Source: Candidatus Rhodobacter oscarellae
GTDB lineage: Bacteria; Pseudomonadota; Alphaproteobacteria; Rhodobacterales; Rhodobacteraceae
Assembly (NCBI RefSeq): GCF_001078595.1
Contig: NZ_LFTY01000002.1
Span: 1,322,151 to 1,386,150, forward strand
DNA length: 64,000 nucleotides
Reading direction: 5' to 3'
Position numbers and translations under genes: made by a program
Shown here: piece by piece, positions 48,310-58,676 of the stretch
Layout of the letters: every line of letters begins with the position of its first letter
Numbering within the stretch: position 1 is the stretch's first letter
Notes under the pieces: model-generated
Databases searched by the model: none
Told to the model about the DNA's origin: nothing
What the model saw: the letters and a program-made list of their open reading frames with translations, nothing else

Positions 48310-49671
48310 TTACATCAATTTTCTGCGACGTGTCACGCGGATATCGAGGTCCGTTATCTTTTTCCGCAGCGTATTTCGGTTGATTCCCAGCAGATCGGCG
48401 CATTTCGCCTGATTTCCGCCCGTCGCGTCCAGTGCGATCTCGATCAGAGGCAGCTCGATCTCGCGCAGGATTCGCCCGTAAAGGCCCGGCGGCGGCAGCA
48501 CCCCGCCATGCAAATCAAAGTAGCGCCGCAGGTGCTTGGCCACCGAACCGCCCAACTTGTCGGCCTCGCCGCCCTGGGCGGGCTCCATCGCGGGCTGGTT
48601 GCCCAGGACCGTCTGCACCTCGGAGGCGGTGATCTCCTCCTCGGTCGAGGTTACGGCGAGGCGCCGGATGGCGTTCTCCAGCTGGCGCACATTCCCGGGC
48701 CAGCTATAGGTGCGCACCATCTCCATCGCGTCGCTGGCCAAACGGTGCTGCGGCAGCCCCTCGCGCTCGGCCCGGCCCAGGAAGTGCTCGGCCAGCAGGG
48801 GGATGTCGTCCACACGTTCGCGCAGGGAGGGCACTGACATCGCAACACCGCCCAGGCGATAGTAAAGATCCTGACGGAACGCGCCGCTCTCTAGTTTAAG
48901 GTCTAGATTGGCCTGGCTTGTGGCCATGATCCGCGGCGCGTTGTCGGTGAGGCTGTCGAGCATGCGCACGATGCGGCCCTGCGCCTCTTCGTCAAGGTCG
49001 CCGATCTCGTCAAACAGGATGGATCCGTTCTTGGCGCGGCTCAGCACCTGCGCCGGGCCCTCGATCGAGGCCAGGTCCATGGCGCTGACCACCACGAAGG
49101 GCAGCGTGCGCCGGTCCGAGAAGTCATGCACCGCGCGGGCGATCAGGCTCTTGCCGGTGCCGCTCTCGCCGGTGATCAGAACCGGCAGGTCGGTGTTCAT
49201 CACCCGCGCCACCAGCCGGTAGAGCGCCTGCATCGCCGGCGTGCGCCCCACCAGAGGCAGGTCGTCCTGCGGCGCCCCGGTCTCGGCCTTCGCCGCGGGA
49301 ACGCGCCGCTTTATGTCCAGCGCCCGCGCGGCGCGTTTCATCAGGTCCGGCAGGTCGAAGGGTTTGGGCAGGTAGTCATAGGCCTCCTTCTCGGCGGCCT
49401 GGATCGCGGTCATGATGGTGTTCTGCGCCGAGATCACAATCACCGGCAGGCCGGGGCGCTCCTCGTTGATGGTGGGCAGCGCGTCCAGGCCATTCCCGTC
49501 GGGCATCACCACGTCCGAGATCACCAGGTCGCCCTTGCCCTCCTCGACCCAGCGCATCAGCGTCACCATCGAGCTTGTGGCATGCACCTTGCAGCCCGCA
49601 CGCGTCAGAGCCTGAGTCAAAACAGTTCGAATCGTACGGTCGTCATCTGCTACAAGGACAGTTCCGTCCAT
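48310..49671 (-). CDS. ntrC: Nitrogen regulator NtrC
   Basis: The 453-residue response regulator has a receiver domain (Asp53), an AAA+ domain with [15 protein letters not shown], and a Fis-type DNA-binding end ([20 protein letters not shown]). The GAFTGA loop is absent (region reads [18 protein letters not shown]), as in Rhodobacter NtrC, which activates sigma70-type promoters. It controls nitrogen assimilation with NtrB, 13 bases upstream. Confidence 0.94.
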   Translation of the reverse strand: MDGTVLVADDDRTIRTVLTQALTRAGCKVHATSSMVTLMRWVEEGKGDLVISDVVMPDGNGLDALPTINEERPGLPVIVISAQNTIMTAIQAAEKEAYDYLPKPFDLPDLMKRAARALDIKRRVPAAKAETGAPQDDLPLVGRTPAMQALYRLVARVMNTDLPVLITGESGTGKSLIARAVHDFSDRRTLPFVVVSAMDLASIEGPAQVLSRAKNGSILFDEIGDLDEEAQGRIVRMLDSLTDNAPRIMATSQANLDLKLESGAFRQDLYYRLGGVAMSVPSLRERVDDIPLLAEHFLGRAEREGLPQHRLASDAMEMVRTYSWPGNVRQLENAIRRLAVTSTEEEITASEVQTVLGNQPAMEPAQGGEADKLGGSVAKHLRRYFDLHGGVLPPPGLYGRILREIELPLIEIALDATGGNQAKCADLLGINRNTLRKKITDLDIRVTRRRKLM

Positions 49672-49684
49672 CTTCTTAGTCTCC

Positions 49685-50749
49685 TTACCCTTTGGGCATC
49701 ACCGGCAAAGAGATGCGGAAGATCGTGCGCCCCGGCGCACTGTCCACATCTATCCAGCCGTCATGGTCTGATATTATCTTGCTCACCAGCGCCGGGCCCA
49801 GCCCGGTGCCGTTCTCGCGCCCCGATACGAAGGGCTCAAAGATGTCGGCCGCGATCTCTGACGGCAGGCCCGGCCCGTCGTCGATCACCTCGACCTGCAG
49901 CGGCAGCGCATTGCCGGTGCCGTCCTTGCGCCGCAGCCGCAGCGACATGTCATAGAAGGTGTGCAGGCGGATCGTGCCGCCCTGCGGGCCCGCGGCCTGC
50001 GCGGCGTTCTTCAGCAGGTTGAGGAACACCTGCAACAGCTGATCCCCGTCCGCATATGTCGGCGGCAGCGAGGGGTCGAAATCCTCGATGATCCTCATGC
50101 TCGCAGCGAATCCCACCGCGGCGGATTTCAACGCCCGGTCCAGGATATCGTGCACGTTGACCGGCTTGCGCTCTGGCGGGCGCAGGTTGCCGAACTGCTC
50201 CACCTGGTCCAGAAGCGCCACGATGCGGCGGCTCTCGGCCACGATGAGGTCGGTCAGCTCTTGGTCGCCGGGCTCTAGGTTCATGCTCAGAAGCTGCGCC
50301 GCGCCGGTGATCCCCGCCAACGGGTTCTTGATCTCATGGGCCAGCATCTCGGCCATGCCAATGGCCGACTTCGCCGCCGAGTTGACGTTATGCGCCCGGC
50401 CCAGGCGGTCCGCGATCTGGCGCGGCTCCATCATCAAGAGCACGTATCCCGGCATGCCCGTGATGGGCCCGATCTGGATGTTGCACATCACCGGCGCGGC
50501 GTTGCCGCCCGAGACGTCCACCGTGTTGATAAACAGCGGCGAGAGGTCCTTGCGCACGCGGGCAAAGGCCTCCTCTAGCGGCGCATCAATCGCCAGCCGG
50601 TCAAAGACGGGCTGCCCCCGCAGGGAGCGCGCCGAGGAGTTCAGGAACTGCTCGGCGGGCGGGTTGGCCTCTGTGATGATGTCATCGCCATCCAGAACGA
50701 AGGCCGGGACCGGCAGCGAGTTCCAGATCGCGTCAGAGAGCGGGCTCAT
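49685..50749 (-). CDS. ntrB: Nitrogen regulation histidine kinase NtrB
   Basis: From the ATG at 50749 the protein has 354 residues: a PAS domain ([20 protein letters not shown]), phospho-acceptor His138 in [14 protein letters not shown], and an HATPase domain ([31 protein letters not shown]). It is cytoplasmic and phosphorylates NtrC when nitrogen is low; PII proteins usually control it. The frame continues upstream through dusB but the start overlaps the dusB stop by 4 bases. Confidence 0.95.
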   Translation of the reverse strand: MSPLSDAIWNSLPVPAFVLDGDDIITEANPPAEQFLNSSARSLRGQPVFDRLAIDAPLEEAFARVRKDLSPLFINTVDVSGGNAAPVMCNIQIGPITGMPGYVLLMMEPRQIADRLGRAHNVNSAAKSAIGMAEMLAHEIKNPLAGITGAAQLLSMNLEPGDQELTDLIVAESRRIVALLDQVEQFGNLRPPERKPVNVHDILDRALKSAAVGFAASMRIIEDFDPSLPPTYADGDQLLQVFLNLLKNAAQAAGPQGGTIRLHTFYDMSLRLRRKDGTGNALPLQVEVIDDGPGLPSEIAADIFEPFVSGRENGTGLGPALVSKIISDHDGWIDVDSAPGRTIFRISLPVMPKG

Positions 50750-51720
50750 GCGGCGGTCTCCTGGGTTTGCGTGAAAGCCTCGCGCAGCAGCCGCATCGCG
50801 ATCGCCGGGTCGCGCTGGGTCAGCACCGCCTGGCGAAGCGCCTTCGGCGTGCCCGCAACATCCATGTACCAGCCCAGATGCTTGCGGATCACCTTCGCGC
50901 CCAGCGTGGCACCGTAGAAGGACAGCGAAGCCTCGTAATGGCCCACCACCAAATCTGCGAAAGCATCGCCCGAGGGGATTTCGGGCCGCGGCGCGCCATA
51001 GAGCTCTGCGGCGATCTCGGCGATGCGCCAGGGGCGCCCCTGCGCCCCGCGCCCCACCATCACGCCATCCGCCGCCGAAGCGGCCAGCGCCGCGCGGGCG
51101 TCCTGCGGCCCGCAGATGTCGCCATTGGCGATCACCGGGATATCCACCGCCTGCTTGACGGCGCGGATCGCGCCCCAATCCGCGCGGCCCTTATAGAACT
51201 GGCACCGCGTGCGGCCATGGATGGTGATCATCTGGATGCCGGCGTTCTGCGCGCGCCGCGCCAGCTCCGGCGCATTCAGCAATTCATCGTCCCAGCCCAG
51301 CCTGGTCTTGAGCGTCACCGGCACCTCCACCGCGTCGACCACGGCTTCGATCAGGCTCAGCGCATGGTCCAAGTCCCTCATCAGAGCCGAGCCCGACATA
51401 CCGCCGGTGACCTTCTTGGAAGGGCAGCCCATATTGATGTCGATCAGCTCCGCGCCGTTGGCGGCCACCATGCGCGCGGCCTCGGCCATCCAATAGGCGT
51501 CGCGCCCGGCAAGCTGCACCGCGGTACGCTGCCCCGCGCCAAAGCCCAGCTCGGCACGCTCGCGCACGCCTGGCTTGGCCTGCACCATCTCCTGGCTGGC
51601 CACCATCTCGGAAATCACCAAGCCCGCCCCGAAGGACGCGACAAGCCGACGAAATGGCACGTCAGTGATCCCGGCCATTGGGGCCAGGAACACAGGCGGC
51701 GAAAGCGCCAGATGTGCCAC
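50746..51720 (-). CDS. dusB: tRNA-dihydrouridine synthase (NifR3)
   Basis: The 324-residue flavoenzyme has [20 protein letters not shown] at the N-terminus, the catalytic Cys in [12 protein letters not shown], and [14 protein letters not shown]. It reduces uridine in the D-loop of tRNA. It heads the ntrBC operon. The start is a GTG at 51720; a CTG 12 bases upstream lies at better distance from AAGGA and could be the true start. Confidence 0.94.
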   Translation of the reverse strand: MAHLALSPPVFLAPMAGITDVPFRRLVASFGAGLVISEMVASQEMVQAKPGVRERAELGFGAGQRTAVQLAGRDAYWMAEAARMVAANGAELIDINMGCPSKKVTGGMSGSALMRDLDHALSLIEAVVDAVEVPVTLKTRLGWDDELLNAPELARRAQNAGIQMITIHGRTRCQFYKGRADWGAIRAVKQAVDIPVIANGDICGPQDARAALAASAADGVMVGRGAQGRPWRIAEIAAELYGAPRPEIPSGDAFADLVVGHYEASLSFYGATLGAKVIRKHLGWYMDVAGTPKALRQAVLTQRDPAIAMRLLREAFTQTQETAA

Positions 51721-51825
51721 TTGTATGTTCAGGTGCTCATTCCTTGGGCAGTTACAGCGTTTTAGTTAGAGTGCAGCGACTTGGATAGCAATGTTACGCG
51801 CCCAACTCTTCGGCCAGAAACGCAA

Positions 51826-51846
51826 TTTGCCCACAATTTAGGCAAA
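51826..51846. promoter_or_regulatory. Interrupted palindrome between dusB and ispDF
   Basis: TTTGCC and GGCAAA arms are separated by 9 bases in the 182-base divergent gap between dusB and ispDF. It could be an operator, but no binding protein is assigned. Confidence 0.3.
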
Positions 51847-51902
51847 CATTCCCGTGCGCGGGCCGGATTGCCATCCGAGACTGCACGGCCTAGAGAGCCG
51901 CC

Positions 51903-53036
51903 ATGAGTGATGGGACGCAATTCGCCGCCGTGATCGTGGCCGCCGGGCGCGGCGAACGCGCCGGTGGCGGCACCCCGAAACAATGGCGCGCCCTGGCCGG
52001 AAAAACCGTGGCGCAGCGCAGCGTTGCGGCGTTTCACGGCAAGGTGGCGCAGATCGTGCTGGTGCTGCACCCTTCCGAGATGCACCGCGCCGAACTATTC
52101 CCTAACGCCCAGGTAGTTGCCGGGGGCGCCAACCGCGCGGCCTCTGTGCTACGCGGGCTCGAGGCGCTTGAGGGCTCTGACATAACGCATGTCTTGATCC
52201 ATGACGCCGCACGGCCCTTGGTAAGCGCGCAGGTGATCGACGCGGTGAAAGCCGCCCTGGCGGGCTCAGCGGGCGCCGCCCCTGCCCTGCCCGTGACCGA
52301 CGCACTCTGGCGCGGAGGCGACGGCGTCGTGCAGGGCACGCAAAACCGGTCCGGGCTTTTTCGCGCCCAGACCCCTCAGGGATTTGCGTTGCAGGCCATC
52401 CTGGAGGCGCATCGCGCCTTTGACGGGGACGCCGCCGATGATGTCGAGATCGCCCGTGCGGCGGGGCTTGAAGTCGCGCTGGTACCGGGCGAGGAGCGCA
52501 ATATGAAACTCACTTGGCCCGAGGATTTCGCCCGCGCCGAGGCCATGCTAGGGGGCGAGATGGACATCCGTATGGGCAATGGGTTTGACGTGCACCGGTT
52601 TGGGCCGGGGGATCATGTGATGCTCTGCGGCGTGGCGGTGCCGCATGACCGCGGGCTGCAGGGGCACTCTGACGCCGATGTGGCCATGCATGCGGCGACC
52701 GATGCCATATACGGCGCCCTGGCGGATGGCGACATTGGGCGGCACTTCCCGCCCAGCGACCCACAATGGAAGGGCATGGACAGCGCCACTTTCCTGGCCC
52801 ATGCGGTGAGCCGCGCTGCCGAGAAGGGGTTTAGGATCAGCAATATAGACGTCACGATCATCTGCGAGCGCCCCAAGATTGGCCCCCATGCGGCCGCGAT
52901 GCAGGCGCGCATGGCCGAGATCATGGAACTGGCCGCCGAGCGCATTAGCGTGAAGGCCACCACGTCTGAGCGGCTGGGCTTTACCGGCCGCGGTGAGGGC
53001 ATCGCGGCCCAGGCCTCTGCGGTGCTGATCAAATGA
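51903..53036 (+). CDS. ispDF: Bifunctional IspD/IspF (MEP pathway)
   Basis: The 377-residue protein fuses IspD ([20 protein letters not shown], residues 1-220) and IspF ([20 protein letters not shown], residues 222-377, metal-binding DVH and the [11 protein letters not shown] motif). IspD makes CDP-methylerythritol and IspF forms the cyclodiphosphate. Such fusions are common in alphaproteobacteria. It overlaps pgpA by 4 bases. Confidence 0.96.
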   Translation: MSDGTQFAAVIVAAGRGERAGGGTPKQWRALAGKTVAQRSVAAFHGKVAQIVLVLHPSEMHRAELFPNAQVVAGGANRAASVLRGLEALEGSDITHVLIHDAARPLVSAQVIDAVKAALAGSAGAAPALPVTDALWRGGDGVVQGTQNRSGLFRAQTPQGFALQAILEAHRAFDGDAADDVEIARAAGLEVALVPGEERNMKLTWPEDFARAEAMLGGEMDIRMGNGFDVHRFGPGDHVMLCGVAVPHDRGLQGHSDADVAMHAATDAIYGALADGDIGRHFPPSDPQWKGMDSATFLAHAVSRAAEKGFRISNIDVTIICERPKIGPHAAAMQARMAEIMELAAERISVKATTSERLGFTGRGEGIAAQASAVLIK

Positions 53037-53524
53037 GCCGCCTGATCGCCACCTTCATTGGCGTGGGATACCTGCCTTGGGCGCCCGGCACCTGGGGCAC
53101 GGCGGCGGCGGTGCCCGCCGCGATCCTTTTGCATTGGGCCGGGGGGATCACCTTGCTGGCGGCGGCGACCCTGGGGGTCGCAATCCTTGGCTGGTGGGCA
53201 ACCGCGGAGATCACCCGCGGGCAAGCCAACCACGACCCCAGCGAGGTTGTCATCGACGAGGTTGCGGGCATGTGGTTGACCCTATGGCCCGTATCCCTGG
53301 GAGCGGGCCATGCGGGCGTCGAGATCTGGCGGCTCTGGCCCGGGCTTTTGGCGGGCTTTGTCCTGTTTCGGCTCTTTGACATCCTAAAGCCCGGCCCGAT
53401 CGGTTGGGCCGACCGGATGAACACGCCATTGGGGGTGATGCTGGACGACCTGCTGGCCGGGGTGGCCGCGGCGATCTGCGTGGGCGGGCTGGCCTGGCTG
53501 TCTCATGGGGCGCTGGGGCTCTGA
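53033..53524 (+). CDS. pgpA: Phosphatidylglycerophosphatase A
   Basis: The 163-residue membrane protein has [27 protein letters not shown] and [17 protein letters not shown], all hallmarks of PgpA. It dephosphorylates phosphatidylglycerol phosphate in the inner membrane. Confidence 0.95.
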   Translation: MSRLIATFIGVGYLPWAPGTWGTAAAVPAAILLHWAGGITLLAAATLGVAILGWWATAEITRGQANHDPSEVVIDEVAGMWLTLWPVSLGAGHAGVEIWRLWPGLLAGFVLFRLFDILKPGPIGWADRMNTPLGVMLDDLLAGVAAAICVGGLAWLSHGALGL

Positions 53525-53650
53525 GACGCACCCCGCCCGATTGCATCCAATTTCGACAGAATAAACTATATCTTCACCGAATCGCCAAACCATAAAGGGT
53601 GGTAGGGAGGGGGAAACTTTGCTGGTAAACAAAACGTTAAGGCGCCGGGT

Positions 53651-54121
53651 ATGAGCCGCGCAGAGACCCTTCTTTTGCTCGCAAAAGAAGCGCGCGCGGT
53701 GCTGACGACCGCGGAAAGCTGCACCGGCGGCATGGTCGCGGCCGCAATCACAGACGTGCCGGGCTCTTCCGAGATCTTTGATCGCGGCTTCGTCACCTAT
53801 TCCAATGACGCCAAGGCCGAGATGCTGGGGGTGCGCGCGCAGACCCTCGAGAAATTCGGCGCGGTCAGCGAGGAGGTCGCTATCGAAATGGCGTCCGGCG
53901 CCCTGTCGGCCGGCGAGGCGACACATGCGGTGTCGATCACCGGTATCGCCGGGCCAGGCGGATCAGAGCACAAGCCCGAGGGGCGCGTGTGTTTCTGTGT
54001 GGCCGGCGAGGCGGAGGGGTTTCGCAGTTTCACGGTAGAGTTCGGAGCGCTGGGGCGCGCAAAGGTCCGTGAGGCCGCTCGGGATTACGCTCTGGATTTA
54101 TTGATCGCCGCGCTTTCTTAG
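53651..54121 (+). CDS. pncC: CinA C-terminal-type nicotinamide-nucleotide amidohydrolase
   Basis: The 156-residue protein corresponds to the C-terminal domain of CinA (TAESCTGGMVAAAITDVPGSSE, FVTYSNDAKAEMLGV, GIAGPGGSEHKPEGRVCF), so it is a stand-alone deamidase of NMN. It is 126 bases after pgpA. A 10-bp hairpin (53669-53678 with 53681-53690) covers codons 7-13 and may affect translation. Confidence 0.92.
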   Translation: MSRAETLLLLAKEARAVLTTAESCTGGMVAAAITDVPGSSEIFDRGFVTYSNDAKAEMLGVRAQTLEKFGAVSEEVAIEMASGALSAGEATHAVSITGIAGPGGSEHKPEGRVCFCVAGEAEGFRSFTVEFGALGRAKVREAARDYALDLLIAALS

Positions 54122-54279
54122 TTTCGTATATTATTTAATCACATATCCAATTTACGCGCTCATTTTGAGCGCGATCTATGAATCGCACAAAGAGTAGGCA
54201 CCATATCGCTTCCAAAAGCACCGTTGCGCCGCTTCAAGCGGCGCACTGAAAACTCTTGGGGATTAAAAGGGAGATTAAT

Positions 54280-55461
54280 ATGGTCGGAGCGGATACCGCC
54301 TGGATCATCGTGGCAACAGCGCTGGTGCTGTTCATGACATTGCCGGGCCTGGCGCTGTTTTACGGCGGGCTGGTGCGCGCGCGCAACGTGCTGAGCGTCT
54401 TCATGCAGTGCTTTGGCATTGCCTGCCTGATGAGCGTGCTTTGGCTTGTCGCGGGATATTCTATCGCCTTTGGCGATGGCGGGCTTTACTGGGGCGGGCT
54501 GGGCAAGGCCTTTCTGAGCGGCGTGGACGCCGACACGGTTTCGGGCACGATCCCAGAGGTCCTATTCTTTGCCTTCCAGATGACCTTTGCGATCATCACG
54601 CCCGCGCTGATCGTCGGCGCCTATGTCGAGCGGATCGGCTTTGGCTTTGTGATGCTGTTCTCGGCGCTGTGGATGCTGATCTGCTACGCGCCGGTGGCGC
54701 ATTGGATCTGGGGCGGAGGCCTGTTGGCCGGAGGTGAGGGCTCCTGGGTGGCCGAGGGCGTTAACGACTTTGCCGGCGGCATCGTTGTGCACCAGACGGC
54801 GGGCCTGGCGGCCCTGGTCGTGGCCTTCTTCCTGGGCGCGCGTCAGAACAAGACCACCCCGCCGCATAGCCCCGGCATGGTGATGATCGGCGCGGCGATG
54901 CTGTGGGTCGGTTGGTTCGGCTTCAACGGAGGCTCGCAGCTGGCCGCCGACGGCACCGCCGCGATGGCGCTGACGGTGACGCATATCTCGGCGGCTACGG
55001 CCTCGCTGACCTGGGCGCTCTGGGAGCGGATCAAATACGGCAAGGCGAGCCTGGTGGGCATGGTCACCGGCACGATCGCGGGCCTGGCGTCGATCACGCC
55101 CGCCTCGGGCTCGGTCGGCCCGGTCGAGGCGCTGGCGATCGGCGCGATTGCGGGTGTGCTGTGCCAGGAGGCCTGCAAGCTTGTTAAAGACATCATGAAT
55201 ATCGACGACACGCTGGATGTCTTTGCGGTGCACGGTGTGGGCGGCATGTTCGGCATCGTGATGCTGGCGATCTTTGGCCATGCGGCCTGGGCCTCGCAGT
55301 TGACCGGCCTGGCGGTGGTCGGCGTCTGGACCTTGGTGATCACCACGGTGATCGTGTTTGTCGCCAAGGCGGTGTTCCCGATCCGGGTCAGCGAGGAGGA
55401 CGAGACCAACGGGCTGGACATCGCCGCGCATGGCGAGCGCGCCTACGACCTGACGTCGTAA
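54280..55461 (+). CDS. amtB: Ammonium transporter AmtB
   Basis: The 393-residue membrane protein has eleven hydrophobic segments and family motifs (FYGGLVRARNVLSVFMQCFG, the twin-His positions in APVAHWIWGGG and FAVHGVGGMFG). It imports ammonia. The start at 54280 (MVGADTAW) follows GGGAGA; eight upstream in-frame residues are rejected. No glnK gene is adjacent. In this order it lies next to ntr genes, which may control it. There is no sigma54 box with the right spacing upstream. Confidence 0.93.
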   Translation: MVGADTAWIIVATALVLFMTLPGLALFYGGLVRARNVLSVFMQCFGIACLMSVLWLVAGYSIAFGDGGLYWGGLGKAFLSGVDADTVSGTIPEVLFFAFQMTFAIITPALIVGAYVERIGFGFVMLFSALWMLICYAPVAHWIWGGGLLAGGEGSWVAEGVNDFAGGIVVHQTAGLAALVVAFFLGARQNKTTPPHSPGMVMIGAAMLWVGWFGFNGGSQLAADGTAAMALTVTHISAATASLTWALWERIKYGKASLVGMVTGTIAGLASITPASGSVGPVEALAIGAIAGVLCQEACKLVKDIMNIDDTLDVFAVHGVGGMFGIVMLAIFGHAAWASQLTGLAVVGVWTLVITTVIVFVAKAVFPIRVSEEDETNGLDIAAHGERAYDLTS

Positions 55462-55482
55462 GCCGTCCCGCCATGCAGAATG

Positions 55483-55515
55483 GACCGCCGCGCCTGGGCA
55501 AAGGGCGCGGCGGTC
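55483..55515. terminator. Strong hairpin between amtB and the next gene
   Basis: A perfect 12-bp GC stem (GACCGCCGCGCC with GGCGCGGCGGTC, loop of 9), followed by TCTATT on the plus strand, lies between convergent genes, so it may end both transcripts. Confidence 0.7.
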
Positions 55516-55540
55516 TCTATTAGGAGCGGGGGCGCGCGGG

Positions 55541-56095
55541 TTAGCGCACAAGCTCCAAGGCAGTTTGCGCCTGCGCGCCGTCATAGATGGACTTGGCCGC
55601 ATCAAAGCTCTCGGCCGCCTCCCGCGCCCGTGCGATGTCTTGCTGGGTCAATACCGCCGGATCGCCCGGCTTTTGTAGGTCAGTCACTGAGCGCATCACC
55701 TCGCTTCCGCCATAGGCCTCGCGCGCGGCGCGGGCCGACATTTCCGCCGAGACGACGATCTCCTTCGGCGTCTTAGAATCGCCGATCTGCTCAAGCAGAT
55801 CCTGACGGGCCTCGTCGGATTTCTCAAACCCCTCATTGCGTTTGGCATGGGCCTCGGCCTGGCCCTCGGCCACCGCGCGCGCGATCTTGGCCTTGATCGA
55901 GTTATCGGCCTCCGCCGTCTTGCTGGCCTCCTTGACATAGGGGTTCGGCTCGCTGGCCTCCTTTGCGGCCGCCGGGCCTTCCGGCGTGCCGGTGGCCGGT
56001 TTCGGTTTGTCATTATCCGCGGCCTCGCGTCGGGCCGCGGCGGAGATTCGCGCCGTGTCTGGCTGCGCGAAGGGACTGGCTATTGCATTAATCAT
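55541..56095 (-). CDS. Hypothetical protein, acidic helical
   Basis: The 184-residue protein starts MINAIASPFAQPDTARISAA and is rich in Ala, Glu, Lys and Asp over residues 20-130. A long amphipathic helix is likely. No signal peptide or membrane segment is seen and no family is recognised. The low-complexity composition and the frame's lack of clear motifs make it less certain, but codon use fits neighbours. Confidence 0.6.
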   Translation of the reverse strand: MINAIASPFAQPDTARISAAARREAADNDKPKPATGTPEGPAAAKEASEPNPYVKEASKTAEADNSIKAKIARAVAEGQAEAHAKRNEGFEKSDEARQDLLEQIGDSKTPKEIVVSAEMSARAAREAYGGSEVMRSVTDLQKPGDPAVLTQQDIARAREAAESFDAAKSIYDGAQAQTALELVR

Positions 56096-56181
56096 TCACG
56101 TCTCCGTACTTGCCTATGAGGCCTGGAAGACAGAGCAATATGTCGAAAACTGGACAGCGGCGGCTGGGCGTGAACCTATGG

Positions 56182-57474
56182 TTAACCCGGCGCCTGGGGC
56201 GAAACAATCTGCGCCAGAAGCGCTGATAGGTCGTCGCTTTGCGTGGCCTGCCAAAGCGCGTCGGCCCGCGCCTCGCCCAGCAGGGCAGCCGACTTGCGGC
56301 GCAGCTTCGCCGCGCGATCCTGCAGTGTCATCGGTGCGGCCAGGTCGTGCTCTGCCGCATGCCAGCCCCCCTCCGCGTGGACTCGGACGCGCGCCGCGGT
56401 CTCGGGCAATGCAGCATCCGTGTCCACCCGCACCTTGTCGCTCAGACCTGCCAGAGCCGGATCGCGCGCCGTGCGCTCCGAGAAGCTCCCCAACGCGGCC
56501 GTGCTCAGGCCGCTCAGCGCCATCGCCGCCGTAAGCCGGTAGCTGAACTTCGCCTCCAGCCCGGTGCGCGGGGCCGCGATGTTGCACACGCTGAGCCAGC
56601 GCGGGTGGGTGGTGACCTCTACCGCGTCCACGGCGCTCACATGCGGGGCGATCTCGGCCAAAGCCTCGAGCATCGCATGCAATCCATGGCAGCAGGCGTG
56701 GAACTTGTGGCTGACCGCCTCCATGCGCCACACAGAGCCGAGCCCGTCGAAAGCGCTTAGATCCCCCTGCCCCGTATGGGTCGGGCCAAAGCCCTGCGGC
56801 CCGTCCAAGGCCTGCGGGTTCGACACGAACCCGCGCGCGGCCAACAGCGCCACCTCCACGCCACTCGCGGCCGCCAGACCGGCGTTATAGGGCTTTCCCA
56901 TCGTACCGAACTGCGATTTCAGCCCAGAGGCGCGTGTGGCCACCAGCCCTAGCGCCTGCGCCATCTGGCCCGGGCTCAGCCGCAAGAGCCGCCCCGCCGC
57001 CGCGGTGGCCCCAAAGGCCCCCGCCGTTGCGGTTTGATGGAACCCGGTCTGATAATGGTCCCGCCCCAACCACATCCCTACACGGATCGAGACCTCCGCG
57101 CCGACCAAGGCCGCCTCTAGGATCGCGCGTCCTGACGCGCCGCCCCGCTCGCCAATCGCCAATGCCGCGGGGATCACCGCCACCGAGGGGTGGCCGATAT
57201 GCCCAAAATGCGTGTCGTCATAGTCAAGCGCGTGGCTGATGGTCCCGTTGACCAGCCCCGCGGCCCGCGCCGGAGCACGCCCTCCGCCAAATAAGGCCGC
57301 CTGCGCGGCGCCGCCTTCTTCCAAGGCCATCTCGCGGACGATCCGCGCCACCGGCTCACCGGCGCCCGCAATCCCGCAGGCGGCCCAGTCCATGAGCGAA
57401 AGCCGCATCATCGCAAGGGCGGCTTCGCCTTCCACCGGCCCGCAGGCAAACTCCACCAACCGCTCTGTGACCAT
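56182..57474 (-). CDS. MmgE/PrpD family protein
   Basis: The 430-residue protein has the family core (GTISHALDYDDTHFGHIGHP, PSVAVIPAALAIGERGG, AHPRWLSVCNIA-type region) and length. Members include 2-methylcitrate dehydratase and itaconate- or aconitate-related enzymes; no prp genes are nearby, so the substrate is not assigned. Confidence 0.9.
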   Translation of the reverse strand: MVTERLVEFACGPVEGEAALAMMRLSLMDWAACGIAGAGEPVARIVREMALEEGGAAQAALFGGGRAPARAAGLVNGTISHALDYDDTHFGHIGHPSVAVIPAALAIGERGGASGRAILEAALVGAEVSIRVGMWLGRDHYQTGFHQTATAGAFGATAAAGRLLRLSPGQMAQALGLVATRASGLKSQFGTMGKPYNAGLAAASGVEVALLAARGFVSNPQALDGPQGFGPTHTGQGDLSAFDGLGSVWRMEAVSHKFHACCHGLHAMLEALAEIAPHVSAVDAVEVTTHPRWLSVCNIAAPRTGLEAKFSYRLTAAMALSGLSTAALGSFSERTARDPALAGLSDKVRVDTDAALPETAARVRVHAEGGWHAAEHDLAAPMTLQDRAAKLRRKSAALLGEARADALWQATQSDDLSALLAQIVSPQAPG

Positions 57475-57488
57475 GCGCTGATTCTCCC

Positions 57489-57543
57489 CTTCTCCGGTTC
57501 TATAAATATCCTGGGGGAGCGCGAGGGGGCAAAGCCCCCTCGC
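57489..57543 (+). repeat. Dispersed intergenic repeat, copy C with G-rich hairpin
   Basis: The first 23 bases (57489-57511) match the reverse of 405-427 with one mismatch. A perfect 10-bp hairpin (57521-57530 with 57534-57543, loop AAA) follows. It lies between the COQ10/RatA-like gene and the MmgE/PrpD gene on the minus strand and could act as a terminator or mRNA stabiliser. Confidence 0.7.
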
Positions 57544-57575
57544 AACGGTCGGATTTTGCGCAGCAAAATTCGAAA

Positions 57576-58019
57576 CTAGGAGTAAAGCTCCACGGCGCGG
57601 CGCTCGAACGCCCGCACCACGCGCTGCATGGCGTCGTTGAACACCAGCCCGATCACCGATTGCAGGATGGCGTTCTTGAACTCGAAATCGACGTGGAAAT
57701 CGACCTCGCAGCCGCCCTCGGCCTCGCGGAAGGCCCAGCTCGAGACCATATGCCGGAAGGGCCCGTCAATATAGCGTGTGTCGATCTTGCGCGCCTCCTC
57801 CCATAGGGTGACGCGGCTGCCAAACTTCTCGCGGAAGACCTTGAACGAGATCACCAGGTCGGCCTGCATCACCACTGCCTCGCCGTCCGGCACAATAGAC
57901 TTCACCCGCGCCGCCGCGCACCAGGGCAGGAATTCAGGATAGCGCGCAACATCGGCCACAAGCGCGTACATCTGGCTGGCCGAATAAGGTAGGAATTTGG
58001 TCTCCGAATGGGTGGGCAT
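57576..58019 (-). CDS. COQ10/RatA-like START-domain protein
   Basis: The 147-residue protein starts [20 protein letters not shown] and contains [17 protein letters not shown] and [18 protein letters not shown], the polyketide-cyclase/COQ10 pattern. It likely binds ubiquinone or a lipid in the cytoplasm. E. coli RatA of this family was described as a ribosome-association toxin, but the COQ10 role fits alphaproteobacteria better. It is divergent from hpt. Confidence 0.9.
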   Translation of the reverse strand: MPTHSETKFLPYSASQMYALVADVARYPEFLPWCAAARVKSIVPDGEAVVMQADLVISFKVFREKFGSRVTLWEEARKIDTRYIDGPFRHMVSSWAFREAEGGCEVDFHVDFEFKNAILQSVIGLVFNDAMQRVVRAFERRAVELYS

Positions 58020-58090
58020 GGGCGTCTTCGTTCGTTACAGTCCTGCCCGGCCATGTCGGCGAGCAGCGACGAAATTACAAGAGGGGCAGG

Positions 58091-58633
58091 ATGGCGCAGC
58101 CTGAATATGTGATCGACGAGATGATCTCGGCCAAGTCCATTGCCGCACGGATCGAGGCAATGGCCAAAGAGATAAGGGCCAGTTTTAAGGGCACCGACAA
58201 GCTGATCATCGTGGGGCTGCTGCGTGGCTCTTTCGTGTTCATCGCGGATCTGGTGCGCGAGCTGGACCTGCCCGTAGAAGTGGATTTCCTTGAGGCGTCC
58301 TCTTACGGCGACGGCATGGAGAGCAGCCGCGAGGTGCGCATCCTCAAGGATCTGCGCGGCGAGATCGGCGGGCGCGACGTGCTGCTGGTCGAGGATATCG
58401 TTGATACGGGCTTTACCCTAAAGCACGTCACTGAGCTTCTTAACACGCGCAAGCCTAGACGGCTGGAGACCATCGCGCTGCTCGACAAGCCGTCGCGTCG
58501 CGAAGTGGACATCAAGGCCACCTGGACCGGCTTTGAGATCCCGGACGAGTTCGTCGTGGGCTACGGCATCGACTACGCGCAGCGCAACCGCAACCTGCCG
58601 CATATCGGCAAGGTGCGCTTTACCGGCGGCTGA
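58091..58633 (+). CDS. hpt: Hypoxanthine phosphoribosyltransferase
   Basis: The 180-residue protein has the PRPP-binding motif [14 protein letters not shown] and [14 protein letters not shown], typical of Hpt. It salvages hypoxanthine (and guanine) to nucleotides. Confidence 0.94.
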   Translation: MAQPEYVIDEMISAKSIAARIEAMAKEIRASFKGTDKLIIVGLLRGSFVFIADLVRELDLPVEVDFLEASSYGDGMESSREVRILKDLRGEIGGRDVLLVEDIVDTGFTLKHVTELLNTRKPRRLETIALLDKPSRREVDIKATWTGFEIPDEFVVGYGIDYAQRNRNLPHIGKVRFTGG

Positions 58634-58676
58634 CACAGGCGCTACACCTCCATCTTTCTGCGGTGTGGCGGCAGGT

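Noticed and set aside
50750-51178. N-terminal extension of NtrB
   Set aside because: It overlaps dusB in another frame and lacks a domain; the family start is [10 protein letters not shown] at 50749.
54196-54210. Possible sigma54 promoter before amtB
   Set aside because: The GG and GC elements are separated by 9 bases, where 10 are needed, and the flanks match poorly.
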